From Streptomyces broussonetiae (lineage in GTDB: Bacteria; Actinomycetota; Actinomycetes; Streptomycetales; Streptomycetaceae): a stretch of 64,000 bases of DNA. Positions within the stretch are counted from its first letter, which is position 1, and each line of letters starts with the position of its first letter. The stretch is from contig NZ_CP047020.1 of NCBI RefSeq assembly GCF_009796285.1, positions 9,424,001 through 9,488,000 of the forward strand, read 5' to 3'. The notes below the pieces were generated by a model. That model saw nothing but the letters and a program-made list of their open reading frames with translations. It ran no database searches and had not been told where the DNA came from. Made by a program: the position numbers and the translations under genes. This document shows, one piece after another, positions 8,092 through 18,010 of this stretch.

Positions 8092-8613
8092 TCACGTCTG
8101 ACGTCGGCGGCGCCAGTAATGCACGGTGACTGCCATTAGCAGCGGCCCCCAGAGGATGATGGGCGCGTAGCAGAGGTTCAGGACCACGACGGAGATGCCG
8201 TGGGGAGCGTCGGGGTCCGGATTGACGAACATGTTGTGGATCAGGCCCATGGAGTACACCATGACCAGGCCGGCTCCAACCAGGGCGGGGATCACTGCGG
8301 CCGGGACCGGCACCGGGCGGCCGCGCAGGCCCGGCATCCAGCGCGGCCAGACCTCGCCCCAGGACTGCACCAGGCCGAGCGTCAGGAAGGCGAAGACCTC
8401 CGAGAACACCGTCAGGCCCACGATGTAGAGCGACCCCCAGCCGGGCACGTGGAGCGTCCTTTTGGCCTCCGGGCCGAAGCCCATCATCCAGCCCCAGGCC
8501 ATCGGGAGCCGCCATAGGCTGGACGGCAGCGGCGTCAGGACCGCCAGGCGCGCTGCGTTGCGCGCCCAGCGCGGGACATCGGGCAGGGTCTGCAGGGCGG
8601 AGAACATTGGCAT
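8092..8613 (-). CDS. Small integral membrane protein, function unknown
   Basis: 173 residues from ATG 8613 (MPMFSALQTLPDVPRWARNA). At least four hydrophobic stretches are visible: SLYIVGLTVFSEVFAFLTLGLV, then VIPALVGAGLVMVYSMGLI, then VVVLNLCYAPIILWGPLLMAV, plus a shorter one near residue 40, and the chain ends in a basic tail HYWRRRRQT. The topology looks like a small sensor or transporter-like membrane protein, but no family was recognised. A palindromic GTACTCCAGTAC lies about 130 bases upstream. It has no obvious operon partners. The upstream in-frame start at 8742 was rejected because the added residues look like non-coding translation. Confidence 0.6.
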   Translation of the reverse strand: MPMFSALQTLPDVPRWARNAARLAVLTPLPSSLWRLPMAWGWMMGFGPEAKRTLHVPGWGSLYIVGLTVFSEVFAFLTLGLVQSWGEVWPRWMPGLRGRPVPVPAAVIPALVGAGLVMVYSMGLIHNMFVNPDPDAPHGISVVVLNLCYAPIILWGPLLMAVTVHYWRRRRQT

Positions 8614-9075
8614 GGCGACGATTCTGGCCGCAGTACCGGCCTTGCCGCGTCGGCCGCCGGTCGCAAATGGATCATGCCCCAGCAGGAGCTGTCCGTCCGC
8701 CTTGGGTCGCACGCGCCCGCCCGGCGACCCGGACCCGATCACCCAGTACTCCAGTACGTTTCGTGATCTATCCAGCGGGTTCGCCGGCGATTCGGCGTCG
8801 GTAGTGGCTGCGTCGGGCTGTTGCTTGGTGAGGTCGGCGCCAGTTGGACCAGTGCAGCAGCTTGGTCGCTGTCACGGCTGGTGGGTACAGCCTTCGCTCC
8901 GGCCTGAACAGGGTCCACCGTTCCCACGGCAGACGGCGCGTCACCGTCAGTGCAGACTGGCATCGTCGTCTGGCCTCCGAAGCCGTTGTCGTACCGATCG
9001 GGGATGGCGGTCCGTGCGTGGGTACGGAGAAAACCCTGGGGAGCAGACGCAGGCGTGGTGCTACGGTCGGGCGCC

Positions 9076-9579
9076 ATGAGCTGGCTTCCCGATGACTTCG
9101 TCCACCCTGTCCTGGTGCCGCTGCCGGGAGTCGGAAATCATTTGCGGCCGATCCGAGAGGCGGACACACCTCTCGACTATCCGGCCGTGATGGGCTCGCG
9201 CGAGCGGTTGTGGAGCATCTTCGGCCCGGCCTGGGGGTGGCCCGCGGCCACCATGACCTACGAGGCCGACCAGGCGGACCTGTTGCGGCACGAGAAGGAG
9301 ATCGCCGCACATCAGTCCTTCAACTACGCGCTGTTCGATGCGGCGGAGGCGGCTCTGTTCGGCTGCGTCTACATCGATCCGCCGGAGAAGGTCGGCGCGG
9401 ACGGCGAGATCTCCTGGTGGGTGGTGGACGAGCTGGTGGGCAGCAGGGTCGAGCAGGTTCTGGATGCGCTGGTGCCGCAGTGGATCGCCGCCGACTGGCC
9501 GTTTGAGCAGCCGCGCTTCATCGGCCGTGAGATATCCTGGTCGGACTGGCTCGCCCTGCCGGCGCACCCCGACGCTTGA
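9076..9579 (+). CDS. GNAT-type N-acetyltransferase
   Basis: 167 residues from ATG 9076 (MSWLPDDFVHPVLVPLP). The layout fits GNAT proteins: an N-terminal beta strand HLRPIREADTPLDYPAVMGS, a mid region NYALFDAAEAALFGCVYIDPP for the central strands, then DGEISWWVVDELVGSRVEQVLDAL, equivalent to the strand and helix around acetyl-CoA. The usual R/QxxGxG/A loop is not clear, so catalytic competence is uncertain. Similar proteins are common in Streptomyces without assigned substrates. No operon partner is evident. Confidence 0.7.
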   Translation: MSWLPDDFVHPVLVPLPGVGNHLRPIREADTPLDYPAVMGSRERLWSIFGPAWGWPAATMTYEADQADLLRHEKEIAAHQSFNYALFDAAEAALFGCVYIDPPEKVGADGEISWWVVDELVGSRVEQVLDALVPQWIAADWPFEQPRFIGREISWSDWLALPAHPDA

Positions 9580-10350
9580 GAATCCATCGTCGTATCGGTC
9601 AGAGGAGTTGCTGATCGAACGGGAGCCGGAGTTCCTGGGCAGTGTCACGGCCCCGCACGGTCACGGCAGGCGGGACTGATCGCCGCAAGGTCGGGGCCCG
9701 GACTTGTTGTCCGAGACCTGTGCACGGTCGGCCTGGTTTGAGCCTGAACAACGGGCGGAATGACATCAGCCCGGTGCAAGTTGAAGGCCGCGCTCCTCGT
9801 TCTGTCAGTCCGTGTTCTGCGGGTGGCCGGAGCCGAGGGCCGCGGCGCGCTCGCCGGAGTCGCGCATCGGCGCCGCCGCGCAGGTCCGCCGACAGAGGCG
9901 GCGGTTGTCGCAAGCCAGGCTGCTCGTGGTGGTGCTTGAGCGCGGCACGAGCCGGGCGGCGCCCACACGTCCGGCCCAGCGCCCCGTCACTCCAGCGTGG
10001 TACGACCGGCTGAGACTTGGAGGCGTGCTGCCCATGCCCCGCTCGCCGTCAGCTCAGGTCATCAGTGCGGCTATGGATCCGGCGGCACCCTCGGACGCCC
10101 GGCGTCTTTGCGGACGCGGCCGGCAGGCCGGGGCGGCCAGCGGCCAGCGGCCGGCGGGCTCACCGGGCTGGCCGCCCGTGCCCTGGATCCCAGGCCGGCC
10201 TCGTGGCGAGCGGGCTCCGTCTTTTATCACCCGTTCGGGGGCGGTGGAAACGCCGGGAGGCAAACGGATGGCGAGGGGGTGGTCGGAGGTCTCCGCGGGA
10301 GGTGTTCGGGGTGGAAGTCCCCGGGTGGTTCGGCCGACGGAGAAGGGGTG
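9580..10350. other. Region without a supportable gene
   Basis: About 770 bases with frames open on both strands but no conserved motif, ribosome site or consistent codon pattern that I could defend. A short minus-strand phrase, CDNRRLCRRTC near 9880, faintly recalls ISL3-type transposases, but too little is present to call it. Confidence 0.4.
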
Positions 10351-10392
10351 CCGGCCCGGGCACCAGGATGCGACGCCTGGTGCCCGGGCCGG
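10351..10392 (-). terminator. Strong hairpin, probable terminator of the secreted repeat protein gene
   Basis: CCGGCCCGGGCACCAGG (10351-10367) pairs perfectly over 17 bases with 10376-10392 across an 8-base loop. It lies about 100 bases beyond the stop at 10493 of the minus-strand gene. There is no U-tract, as is usual for streptomycete terminators. Confidence 0.6.
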
Positions 10393-10492
10393 TGGTGCGT
10401 GGATGGGGCATGGGTTGCCCGACAATGGGATTGGGTACCCTGGCTCGATTCCGGCGGGCCGGGGCCCTGTATGGGGCTGCTCGGCTTCGGGG

Positions 10493-11203
<711 letters not shown>

Positions 11204-11519
11204 GTCGCTTCTCCTGTCTGAAATATCTCGGAGACGTCGGCTCGTCAGCCGACTGCGATCAAACGTACTCACAACTGTCGTATCGGTGCATATCGAGAGA
11301 GTCGGGACAGGGGGCTGACCGGGGTATATACGGCCCTGCCTGCCGCCCCGTCAGAACGTGAATCGGCCTGAAGACCAGGCGTAGTGAATGACTATTAGCC
11401 CTCCCGGGTGATCTCCTGACGCCTCCTCACCCCTTGCCTGCTGCGTGTCGCTACGAAAGCCATGACCGATCCGTGTTAGGAGAGCGGCAGCGCCAAAGCC
11501 CGACGGCACCAACATCCCC

Positions 11520-11720
11520 ACCGTGCTGTGCGTCCTCAGCCGCCTCACCAGGACCGTGCTCCGCACGCACAGCGAGACCGCCACCGCCCTCATCGACTTC
11601 GCCACCGCCGTCGCGATCGGCTACGACCGAAACCCTCAGTACGAAATCCCCCTGCCCGGACCTGACTTCGCCGAACACATCGTGATCACCATCGCCGCCA
11701 CCCTGGCAACCCGGCGGCCA
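11520..11720 (+). pseudogene. Unrecognised coding fragment
   Basis: The plus frame from about 11520 reads VLCVLSRLTRTVLRTHSETA, TALIDFATAVAIGYDRNPQY and PGPDFAEHIVITIAATLATRR, with coding-like composition. It has no proper start and runs into an IS110-type remnant on the other strand. I do not recognise the family. Confidence 0.25.
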
Positions 11721-12059
11721 GGCAGAACCTGCGCAGTGCCGGCCGAGGAACTGCCCAACCGTCTCCCACCACAAGAGATCCCCGGCGACGCCCTCGGCCA
11801 GGGAGCACGGGGTGAGCAGGCCGCGGATCCGGTTGCTGGTGCGGGTGGCCTCGGCCGCCAGGTTCTGGTCGAAGCCGACCAGGTCGGTCAGTTCGGCGGC
11901 GATCTCGTCGGTCGGTTCCAGCGAGCGCAGGGTGTGTGGCATCGTCCGGGCGGCGTCCGCGGTCACGGCCGCGTCGCGGGCGTCGGTCTTGGCCTCGCCC
12001 GGATACAGGTCGGCGATCCGGCGCTTGGCCGGTCCGGGTAGGTAGGTGACCGCCCGCAA
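11686..12059 (-). mobile_element. IS110-family transposase fragment
   Basis: The minus frame from 12059 reads YLPGPAKRRIADLYPGEAKT, DARDAAVTADAARTMPHTLR, then LVGFDQNLAAEATRTSNRIR and GLLT, which matches the middle of DEDD transposases of the IS110 family, including the DARD motif. The N-terminal active-site block and the C-terminal serine domain are missing, and the reading frame degenerates after about 85 codons. It is of a different subfamily from the intact IS110 copy at 60864-61943. It sits next to the truncated MFS gene at 12228. Confidence 0.7.
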
Positions 12060-12227
12060 GCGGCCGGGCGTTGCGCCAGGCCGGGCCGGTAGTCGGACCT
12101 CTCATCAGTGTCTCCGACGGGGCCTCTCGGGCCCGGTGGCACCACCCCTCAGGTCATCCGTTCGACAGAGGGGAACAGCCATGCCGGGCTCGGATGCCAG
12201 CGGCCCTCTTGCAGGACCGCGGAAAAC

Positions 12228-12640
12228 TTACCGGGGGAGGGGCAGCTGCATGGCGGTGTTGAGCGTCGACAGGGTGATCAGCCAGCCCACCCCGGCCCCG
12301 ACGGACACCACGGCGACAATGGGCAGGCTCGTGGACAGGGCCGTGGCCAGGGCGCCGAAACCATAGAGCAGGCCTGACAAAAGGAGGTGTTGATGGCCAG
12401 TCAGCACCTTGCGCAGGCGGCCCAGGACAAGTGCCCCGGCGACCGCGTCCGAGCCGAGCGCCGCGAGCAGCAGGCCGTAGCCGCCGGAGCCCTGGTGCAG
12501 ATGGTCGTCGGTGATCACGGGCAGCAGGGCCCACAGAGTGCTGGCGGGCAACACGAACAGGGCGGCCCGCCACTGGATGCGGCGCACATCAGGGGCGTAC
12601 GTGATGCAAAATATCGACTGCCTGGCGGATGTCATCGCTG
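12228..12640 (-). pseudogene. MFS-3 family exporter (EntS-like), middle part only
   Basis: The frame reads APDVRRIQWRAALFVLPAST, LWALLPVITDDHLHQGSGGY, GLLLAALGSDAVAGALVLGR, then further membrane helices to GWLITLSTLNTAMQLPLPR and stops. This equals transmembrane segments 7-10 of MFS-3 (PF05977-type) exporters of siderophores or drugs. The N-terminal half is missing. The normal continuation after LPR would be WVRARGLAVY, and exactly this continuation is found at 60537-60880 (WVHARGLAVY). The fragment is followed by unrelated sequence. Confidence 0.72.
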
Positions 12641-12801
12641 AAGCCATGGCACTGTTCGAGCCGGTTGAACCGCCGACGGTGGTGGTGAGCGGTGACTGAC
12701 CGTGCGTCCCCGGTTCTGGGGATGAGAGCTGTCCCCGTGGGGCACTGTCATGTCCTGATTGATCTTGAGGCGGGCGGGCTGTGGTGTTTGCTACTGGCGG
12801 G

Positions 12802-13146
12802 TCAGGTGACTCCTGCCGAGTGGCTGTGCCTGCTCTCGCTGGTGAAGGCGTTGTGGGGGTGGGCCAGCCGCAGAAAGGGGGCTCCGGCGTACGGCACCGA
12901 GCGGAGCCACAGCACAGCGCCTCGCTCCCTGGCGTGGCGGCTCGCGGCCAGACGGGCGCTGAGGCCGCTGCAGTCGCAGAATGCAGAACCCGCCAGGTCT
13001 ACGACCGTGCGCGGGTAGGTCGTGACGGCTTGCTGTAGAACGGCGCGCAGCTCTGCGGCGGTGACCACGTTCAGTTCGCCGGCTGCGGTCAACACGCAGT
13101 GGTCGGGTTCTGGGGCGTTGACCATGACGCGCAACGGTCTGGGCAC
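12802..13146 (-). CDS. STAS-domain anti-anti-sigma factor
   Basis: 114-residue single STAS domain: a strand CVLTAAGELNVVTAAELRAV, the central VVDLAGSAFCDCSGLSARLA with Ser in the conserved C-x-D-C/S-S-G-L position for phosphorylation, and a last helix APFLRLAHPHNAF. Such proteins bind RsbW-type kinases and free SigF/SigB-type sigma factors; phosphorylation of the serine switches them off. A GGGAGG site 7 bases before ATG 13146 sets the start. Its neighbour at 13664 is a SigF-type sigma factor, and an RsbW-like kinase is at 31343, so these could form one partner-switching system, although they are not in one operon. Confidence 0.85.
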   Translation of the reverse strand: MPRPLRVMVNAPEPDHCVLTAAGELNVVTAAELRAVLQQAVTTYPRTVVDLAGSAFCDCSGLSARLAASRHARERGAVLWLRSVPYAGAPFLRLAHPHNAFTSESRHSHSAGVT

Positions 13147-13461
13147 GGCGTCACCTCCCGTCCTTTCAGGGACCCCCTTCGTGGAGCGATGTCCAGACGA
13201 TCTGCCCGGAACCCATGAGCAGCGCAGCTTTGGTCACTCTGAATCTATCGCGTTACTTTCTGTATGTCGCAATTCACGTGTAGTGTCCGGGCGAGTGTTC
13301 GCGGTATCAGCGGGTCTGGATTCGGTGAGGCCCGGCTGGGTGTGTTGATCGTCGCGGGAAACTTTCGTCGGGCTGCCGGAGTCTCCTCTTGGCCGCCAGG
13401 GCTGCACCCCGGGCCTTGACCTGCCGCAACCCTCGGTACATGCCCTGTCGTCGAAGGAGCA

Positions 13462-13665
13462 TCAGGCCGTCAGGCCGAACGACATTTCGTGAATGCGGTG
13501 TTTGGTATCCGGGTTCATGGGAATGAGAGTGAATGAGTGTTTCGGACCGGAGGCACCCATCCGTGGGAGTGACGTCATCGTCGCCTGGATGTGGGTCCGT
13601 CCGACACGCGGTCGCAATTCCACGGTGATCATCGATCCCAACACCTGAGAGTTGCGATGCGCCAT
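13462..13665 (-). CDS. Hypothetical small protein
   Basis: A 67-codon minus-strand frame (MAHRNSQVLGSMITVELRPR and on to HEMSFGLTA) lies between the STAS and sigma factor genes and starts two bases into the sigma factor coding region. Its third-position GC is lower than that of neighbouring genes. No family or ribosome site supports it, so it may be only the untranslated leader of the sigma gene. Confidence 0.2.
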   Translation of the reverse strand: MAHRNSQVLGSMITVELRPRVGRTHIQATMTSLPRMGASGPKHSFTLIPMNPDTKHRIHEMSFGLTA

Positions 13666-14458
13666 GCGAACTCAGACGAACGTGCAGCGCCGTCCGCACG
13701 ACGACGCCCCTAACACCGAGCAGGCGTTTCGTCGGCTTGCCACCCTGCCTCCGGGTGCCCAGCGCGAGACACTGCGTGAGGAACTGGTGGAGGCCTGGCT
13801 TCCGATGGCCAACAGGATCGCGAGCCGCTTCCGCGGCCGCGGGGAGAGCTACGAGGACCTGTGCCAGGTCGCGGCCCTGGGACTGGTCAAGGCCGTCGAC
13901 CGCTTCGATCCCGGGCGAGGCAAGGCATTCGAGAGCTATGCCGTGCCGACCGTGACGGGTGAGATCAAGCGGCATTTCCGTGACCACATGTGGACGCTGC
14001 ATGTGCCGCGCCGGGTCCAGGATCTGCGTAACCGGGTACGTGTCGCGTGCCAGGAGTTGTCGTGGGGAGTCACCGATTGCTGGCCTACTGTCGGAGAGAT
14101 CGCCGAGCGGGCCCACCTGAGCGAGGAGGATGTCCGGGTGGGGCTCGAGGCGCTTGAGAGCTTCAGCACGTTGTCCCTCGACGCTGGCCTTCCTGGCAGC
14201 GACGACGGCCTCTCGCTCGGCGAGGTGCTGGGTGCCTCCGACCAGGCTCTGGAGACCGTCGTGGACCGTGAGTCCGTCAAGCCCCGTCTCGAGGCCCTGC
14301 CAGAGCGGGATCGCGCCATCCTGTACATGCGGTTCTTCAAGGACATGACCCAGAGCAACATCGCCGAGCAGCTGGGGATCTCGCAGATGCATGTCTCCAG
14401 GCTGATCAGCCGGTGCTGCCATCAACTGCGCGACGAGGTCCTGCAGGACGTCGCCTGA
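13664..14458 (+). CDS. RNA polymerase sigma factor, SigF/SigB/SigG group
   Basis: 264 residues with all regions of group-3 stress sigma factors. Region 2 is ELVEAWLPMANRIASRFRGR, then EDLCQVAALGLVKAVDRFDP, then ESYAVPTVTGEIKRHFRDHMW. Region 3 is AERAHLSEEDVRVGLEALES. Region 4 is ALPERDRAILYMRFFKDMTQ followed by SNIAEQLGISQMHVSRLISR. It directs RNA polymerase to stress and development promoters. ATG 13664 is the best start; an in-frame TTG at 13652 has no better ribosome site. The STAS gene beside it, and the closely similar intact sigma gene at 53278, indicate a partner-switch network. The C-terminus overlaps a decayed GAF gene on the other strand by 37 bases. Confidence 0.92.
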   Translation: MRTQTNVQRRPHDDAPNTEQAFRRLATLPPGAQRETLREELVEAWLPMANRIASRFRGRGESYEDLCQVAALGLVKAVDRFDPGRGKAFESYAVPTVTGEIKRHFRDHMWTLHVPRRVQDLRNRVRVACQELSWGVTDCWPTVGEIAERAHLSEEDVRVGLEALESFSTLSLDAGLPGSDDGLSLGEVLGASDQALETVVDRESVKPRLEALPERDRAILYMRFFKDMTQSNIAEQLGISQMHVSRLISRCCHQLRDEVLQDVA

Positions 14459-15000
14459 TCCGGGCGCCGCGCACGGCGCAGGAGGCGGTGGTAGGCCGCC
14501 ACGTCGCTCTCCTGGGCCGCGCGCGTACGGAAGTCGTAGCCAGCAGGCCGGCCGGCTGCCTGGTGGCGGTGAACGCGCCGGGTTCGCGGGAGTAGAGGTT
14601 CAGGGCGCCGAGGTCTTCTTCCTCGGTGAACAGCAGGAAGCCCATCATGGTGCCCACTCCGAGCTTGTGGGCCTGGGGGCGTAGTGGGGCCAGCACTGAT
14701 GTTCGCCGGTGAGGTCGGCGATACGGAAGACCCGCTCGCCGTGCCAGATGCGGGTGGCGTCGAAGCACGGGCCTTCCCCAGCCGTTCCTGGAGCCGGTCG
14801 CTGTCGGTGACCAGTTGACGGGTGGGGGCGAGGGGCTCCACGCGCTTGTCGTGCAGCACGAGGATGCCGGCCGCGTCGCAGCCGTCGACCAGCTCGGTGG
14901 CCGAAGCGGTGATCCGCTGCAGTGTGGCGGCCACCGAATCCTGCGCCAGCAGATCACGTGCCATTGACGCCATCTGCTGCGCAAACCGGCCCCAGTCCAC
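14422..15000 (-). pseudogene. GAF-domain regulator, frameshifted
   Basis: GTG 15000, preceded by GGGAGAG, opens WGRFAQQMASMARDLLAQDS, VAATLQRITASATELVDGCD and AAGILVLHDKRVEPLAPT, the usual front of streptomycete GAF sensor proteins that often carry a C-terminal ANTAR or phosphatase domain. The conserved GPCFDATRIWHGERVFRIADL and MGFLLFTEEEDLGALNLYSR blocks are present but in two other frames, after losses near 14780 and 14690. The reading ends at 14422 without an output domain. A second fragment of the same kind is at 44776-45047. Not functional as read. Confidence 0.72.
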
Positions 15001-15054
15001 GTTGCTCTCCCTCTCGCGTCCCGCTGCCGAGCACTCTTCTGCCCTTCCTTCCAC

Positions 15055-15336
15055 GAATCCGCGCTCAGGCCATTGAAGGACTCCAGGTGCCGGGGCCCGG
15101 TGTGGCCGGCCTGAGGGCGAAGGTTGGGCCGGTCAGGCGGCCGACGTCATCGTCGTGCCTGGGGACCCGTCCGGTCCGGTCACCTGGTGGCGGCCTGCTC
15201 GGCCAGAGCCTTGGTGTGGGCGAGGCGGATGAAGCGCTCCGCGTCGGGAACGGTGGCGCTCCGCTGTGCTGCTCTTGGGCGCCAGGAAGTGTGCTGCTCT
15301 TGGGCGCCGGGAAGTCGGGACACGGTAGGAACACGC
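15055..15336. other. Region without an intact gene, with a short tandem duplication
   Basis: No gene can be supported. A minus-strand phrase ERFIRLAHTKALAEQAATR near 15190-15250 has coding character and may be the tail of a lost gene. CTGCTCTTGGGCGCC followed by a short spacer occurs twice in tandem at about 15270-15312. Confidence 0.35.
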
Positions 15337-15423
15337 CCGTTTCAGTCTCCGGCGAGGGGTAATGCGTGTCATTGTGGGGCTGTCCGGCCCGTCGCTTCCC
15401 CCGTAGCGGCGGGCCGGACCTCT
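15337..15423. repeat. 87-bp dispersed hairpin repeat, copy 2
   Basis: Matches 4693-4779 without length change. The hairpin TCCGGCCCGTCGC, loop TTCCCCCGTA, GCGGCGGGCCGGA is complete, and the flank TTTCAG and GAGGGGT plus GCGTGTC-TTGTGGGG is also kept. The surroundings (a gene-poor stretch from 15055 to 15864) are unrelated to those of copy 1. Confidence 0.7.
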
Positions 15424-15864
15424 GCCCCAGCCCCGGTGCTGAGGTGGTGCGCGGCGCTGGGACCTGCTGTAGCGGGCCTGCTGTAGTCGAGTCCGTGGCC
15501 GGGGGGTCGGGGCCGGTCGGGTGGCCCGGCAAGGCTGGGCTGAGTGCGGCCAGGGACGGGGTAGTGGCCGGCCACGGCGCAAAGTGGCAGGAGGGGTACC
15601 GGGATCCGTACATGTTCCGGGGCCCCGTCTGTGCAGGCGTCCTTGGGGATGACGTCCTGCACGCCGCCGTGCCCAACGCCGCGCGCGCTGCGCTGTCCCT
15701 CGCGCCCGGCTCACGATGCTTGCAGGCGTAGGCCTCGCGAAGCGGGGCACTTGACGTTCTGCTCGACGCCGCTGCAGGTGGCGTCGGATGCCCCGCATGC
15801 AGCCTGTTCCTCGCGGTGGCGTTCAGCCGCCACGCGAGCGTGTCATTGGAGAGAAGGAGCCACC

Positions 15865-16043
15865 ATGGTTCTTCCGGCGGAGAAGGAACTGCGCGCTGTA
15901 CTGGCCCGGTTTGCCCAGGCGCGCATCGAGCACGACGTGCGCTCCACCGGCCGCACCAGCCGAGTGCTCGAAGACACTACCTCGGCAGGCGATGCCCATA
16001 CCCGAGCCGGAATTGCCGTAGGCGGTCGGCGATTTGACAGCAA
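15865..16043 (+). pseudogene. DUF5133-family protein, N-terminal fragment
   Basis: ATG 15865 follows GAGAAGGAG at good spacing and opens MVLPAEKELRAVLARFAQAR, IEHDVRSTGRTSRVLEDTT, which is the first half of DUF5133 proteins (a small streptomycete stress family). The conserved second half YTLCVSTGT and a helix is absent; the frame then runs on into sequence antisense to the CsbD gene and only stops at 16392. The intact relative in this window is at 27125-27352. The start signals are good, so an aberrant fusion peptide could still be made. Confidence 0.55.
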
Positions 16044-16127
16044 TCGGGTAAGGAAAGGGAACTATGCAAGAGGGTCCCCACCCGTTGTCGGAGTGAGGGT
16101 CCTGCTCTTGTGTGAAGCAACGAGATG

Positions 16128-16295
16128 TCAGCGTTTGAAGGCGTCCTTTGCCCTTTCATTGGCTTCCCGAGCACCGCCCTTGGGCTTCTCGGCGTGTCCT
16201 TCGGCGGTCGTGTGTTCATTGCCGACAGCGCGTCCGGCAGCTGCCTTGGCCTTGCCCTTGACCTGCCTGGTCTGCGCCTTCTTGGAAGCTGTCAC
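16128..16295 (-). CDS. CsbD-family stress protein
   Basis: 55-residue, highly charged, probably unstructured protein: VTASKKAQTRQVKGKAKAAA, GRAVGNEHTTAEGHAEKPKG, then GAREANERAKDAFKR. It fits CsbD-like proteins, general-stress products under SigB control in Bacillus and in streptomycetes. GTG 16295 is preceded by AGGAG at a slightly long distance; an ATG further up is in another frame. A SigB-like promoter is visible 50-75 bases upstream. It is divergent from the small hydrophobic protein gene at 16436. Confidence 0.82.
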   Translation of the reverse strand: MTASKKAQTRQVKGKAKAAAGRAVGNEHTTAEGHAEKPKGGAREANERAKDAFKR

Positions 16296-16346
16296 GGAAG
16301 ATGCATCTCCTCTGACGATCTTTCCGGACTCCGCGGTGACCCTCGA

Positions 16347-16371
16347 ATGCCCCGCACTCGCTCCCGTAAAC
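16347..16371 (-). promoter_or_regulatory. SigB/SigF-like promoter for csbD-type gene
   Basis: On the minus strand GTTTAC is followed after 13 bases by GGGCAT, close to the streptomycete stress consensus GTTT-N14-16-GGGTAT. It would give a leader of about 40 bases before GTG 16295. Sequence match only. Confidence 0.45.
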
Positions 16372-16435
16372 AATCGCGCCCTTGGGGAATGATAGGGAGA
16401 TCGCAGGGAAAGCGAGATTCAGGAGGTTGATAGCT

Positions 16436-16606
16436 ATGGTCCCCTTGCTGCTCGTTCTGCTTCTGGCGCTCATTTTGTTCGGTGCAGGTTTCGCTCTCAA
16501 GATTCTGTGGTGGGTCGCAGTCGTCGTTCTCGCGGTCTGGCTCCTTGGCTTCCTGGCGCGTTCCACCAACGCGGGCGGCGGTCGCAGCCGCTGGTACCGA
16601 TGGTGA
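16436..16606 (+). CDS. Small hydrophobic membrane protein
   Basis: 56 residues: two adjoining hydrophobic stretches, VPLLLVLLLALILFGAGFAL and ILWWVAVVVLAVWLLGFLA, then a Gly/Arg tail ending RSRWYRW. This is a common conserved streptomycete product annotated only as hydrophobic protein and is often found beside stress genes. AGGAGG at 16421-16426 sets the ATG at 16436. A perfect hairpin terminator follows at 16631. Its divergent partner is the CsbD gene. Confidence 0.8.
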   Translation: MVPLLLVLLLALILFGAGFALKILWWVAVVVLAVWLLGFLARSTNAGGGRSRWYRW

Positions 16607-16630
16607 CCTGACCGCGCACCACATCCCCTC

Positions 16631-16664
16631 GCTGGGCCCGGCCGTCACGACGGCCGGGCCCAGC
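16631..16664 (+). terminator. Hairpin terminator after the hydrophobic protein gene
   Basis: GCTGGGCCCGGCCGTC, two-base loop, GACGGCCGGGCCCAGC: a perfect 16-bp stem 25 bases after the stop at 16606. Confidence 0.8.
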
Positions 16665-17530
16665 TGGTATGCCTGGCGAGCACACGAACCACGCTGAAAC
16701 CGGCTGAAGGAGCAGCAAAAAGGGATCGAGAAGCTGTGTTGCAGGGGAGGGCGGGACGGCCATGCGTGAGGGAACCCGCGCAATCTCCCACCGCCTCCCG
16801 CCCTCGACCTCAACGACAGCCGCCTGCCCGGGCGGCTTGGGCGTGGGCGGGGGAGCCGCGCGACCAACGCATCCCCCCTTCTCCGCGCCCTCGGCTCGGG
16901 GGTGAGCAACCTGAAGGACTCGGTGGAGACGAAGCTCCACACCACCGTGTGCTCCGACAAGATCACGCTCAAGGTCGCAACCGGCCATTGTCAACGACTG
17001 GAACGCCACACAGAGCAAGCTCGGGCTGACCTGGTCGGGTGTGCTGGGGCCAGTGCGGCTATGCAGGCCCGGGCCGGGCTTGAGCGACTCCCGTGCTGAG
17101 TAAAGGGAGGTCGCATCGGCGTGGCCGCCGGTGCCGAGGGTCCGCCGGGATGTCGGGGGTGTCGCCCTTCTGGAGCTGTGCGAGGCCACCGGCCAATTGC
17201 CCCAGTCGTTGAAGGCGGCGGTCACCGGGATGGGTAGTTCCAGTGACCGCCGGTCGCGTCGGGACTGGGCACACCCGGCGCTGATGTCACAGGACGGCTG
17301 GAAGCAGCCCGTGAACTTGATCATTCTAGTGAGGCAGTACTGCTGGCAGCCCGCCTTCGGTGGTGCGCTGTCGGCGTACAGGTGGACGTGCACCACCTCG
17401 TACGGATGAGTGCGCCAAAGAGCTCGCGCAGATAGGTGGTCCAGGATGTCCCGGTGACAGGGCGAGCACAGGTCCCGTGATCATGGAGCAATCGTCAAGA
17501 CCTGTGGATCGGTGCTGCTGGGAGAGGCGC
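16665..17530. other. Region without a supportable gene
   Basis: About 860 bases. Long frames exist on both strands (for example minus 17396 to 16497) but they carry no family motif, cross the strong terminator at 16631, and lack ribosome sites. The sequence is somewhat less GC-rich at 16900-17000, where a plus frame reads KDSVETKLHTTVCSDKITLK; nothing further can be said. Confidence 0.35.
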
Positions 17531-18004
17531 TCAGGAGTCGGCGATGGCGGCCAACAGTGCCGCGGCCCGGGCGATCACCGCACGGTCCTCGACGTCGAGG
17601 GCGTCCAGTCGCGCGTCGAGCCAGGCGTTGCGGCGCGCCTGCGTGGCGCCGCCGAGCCGGTCGCCCTCCTCGGTGACGCTGAAGAGCACCTTGCGGCGGT
17701 CGTCCGCGTCGCGGGAGCGCACAGCGTAACCGGCCGAGGTCAGGCGGTTCACCGTCTGGCTCATCGAGGCGGGCGAGACCCCGCCGCGCTCGCTCAGGGC
17801 AGTCAGTGTCTGCGGTCCGCGCTTGTGCAGATGGACAAGTACGTCCAGGGCGACGTCGCCCAGCTCCCCGTCGGGCCGCTCGCTGCGGAAGCGGCGGAAC
17901 AGGCTCCAGACGGCGGCGCGCACCTGTCCGCCGAGGTCGTGGTCCGCGGCCTCGGCGGCGGACCGCTCGGCCGTGGGGTCGTCGCAGGTTGCGCGCTTCT
18001 CCAT
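17531..18004 (-). CDS. MarR-family transcriptional regulator
   Basis: 157 residues with a MarR fold: dimer helix LGGQVRAAVWSLFRRFRSER, winged helix with TALSERGGVSPASMSQTVNR and LTSAGYAVRSRDADDRRKVL, where the DxDDRR motif marks the wing. It is divergent from a PEBP-like gene 68 bases away. Two direct copies of GTAT(A/G)CCTAA in that gap are probable operator halves. ATG 18004 has no strong ribosome site and the promoter lies very close, so the message may be nearly leaderless. The ligand is unknown. Confidence 0.88.
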   Translation of the reverse strand: MEKRATCDDPTAERSAAEAADHDLGGQVRAAVWSLFRRFRSERPDGELGDVALDVLVHLHKRGPQTLTALSERGGVSPASMSQTVNRLTSAGYAVRSRDADDRRKVLFSVTEEGDRLGGATQARRNAWLDARLDALDVEDRAVIARAAALLAAIADS

Positions 18005-18010
18005 GGCTGC

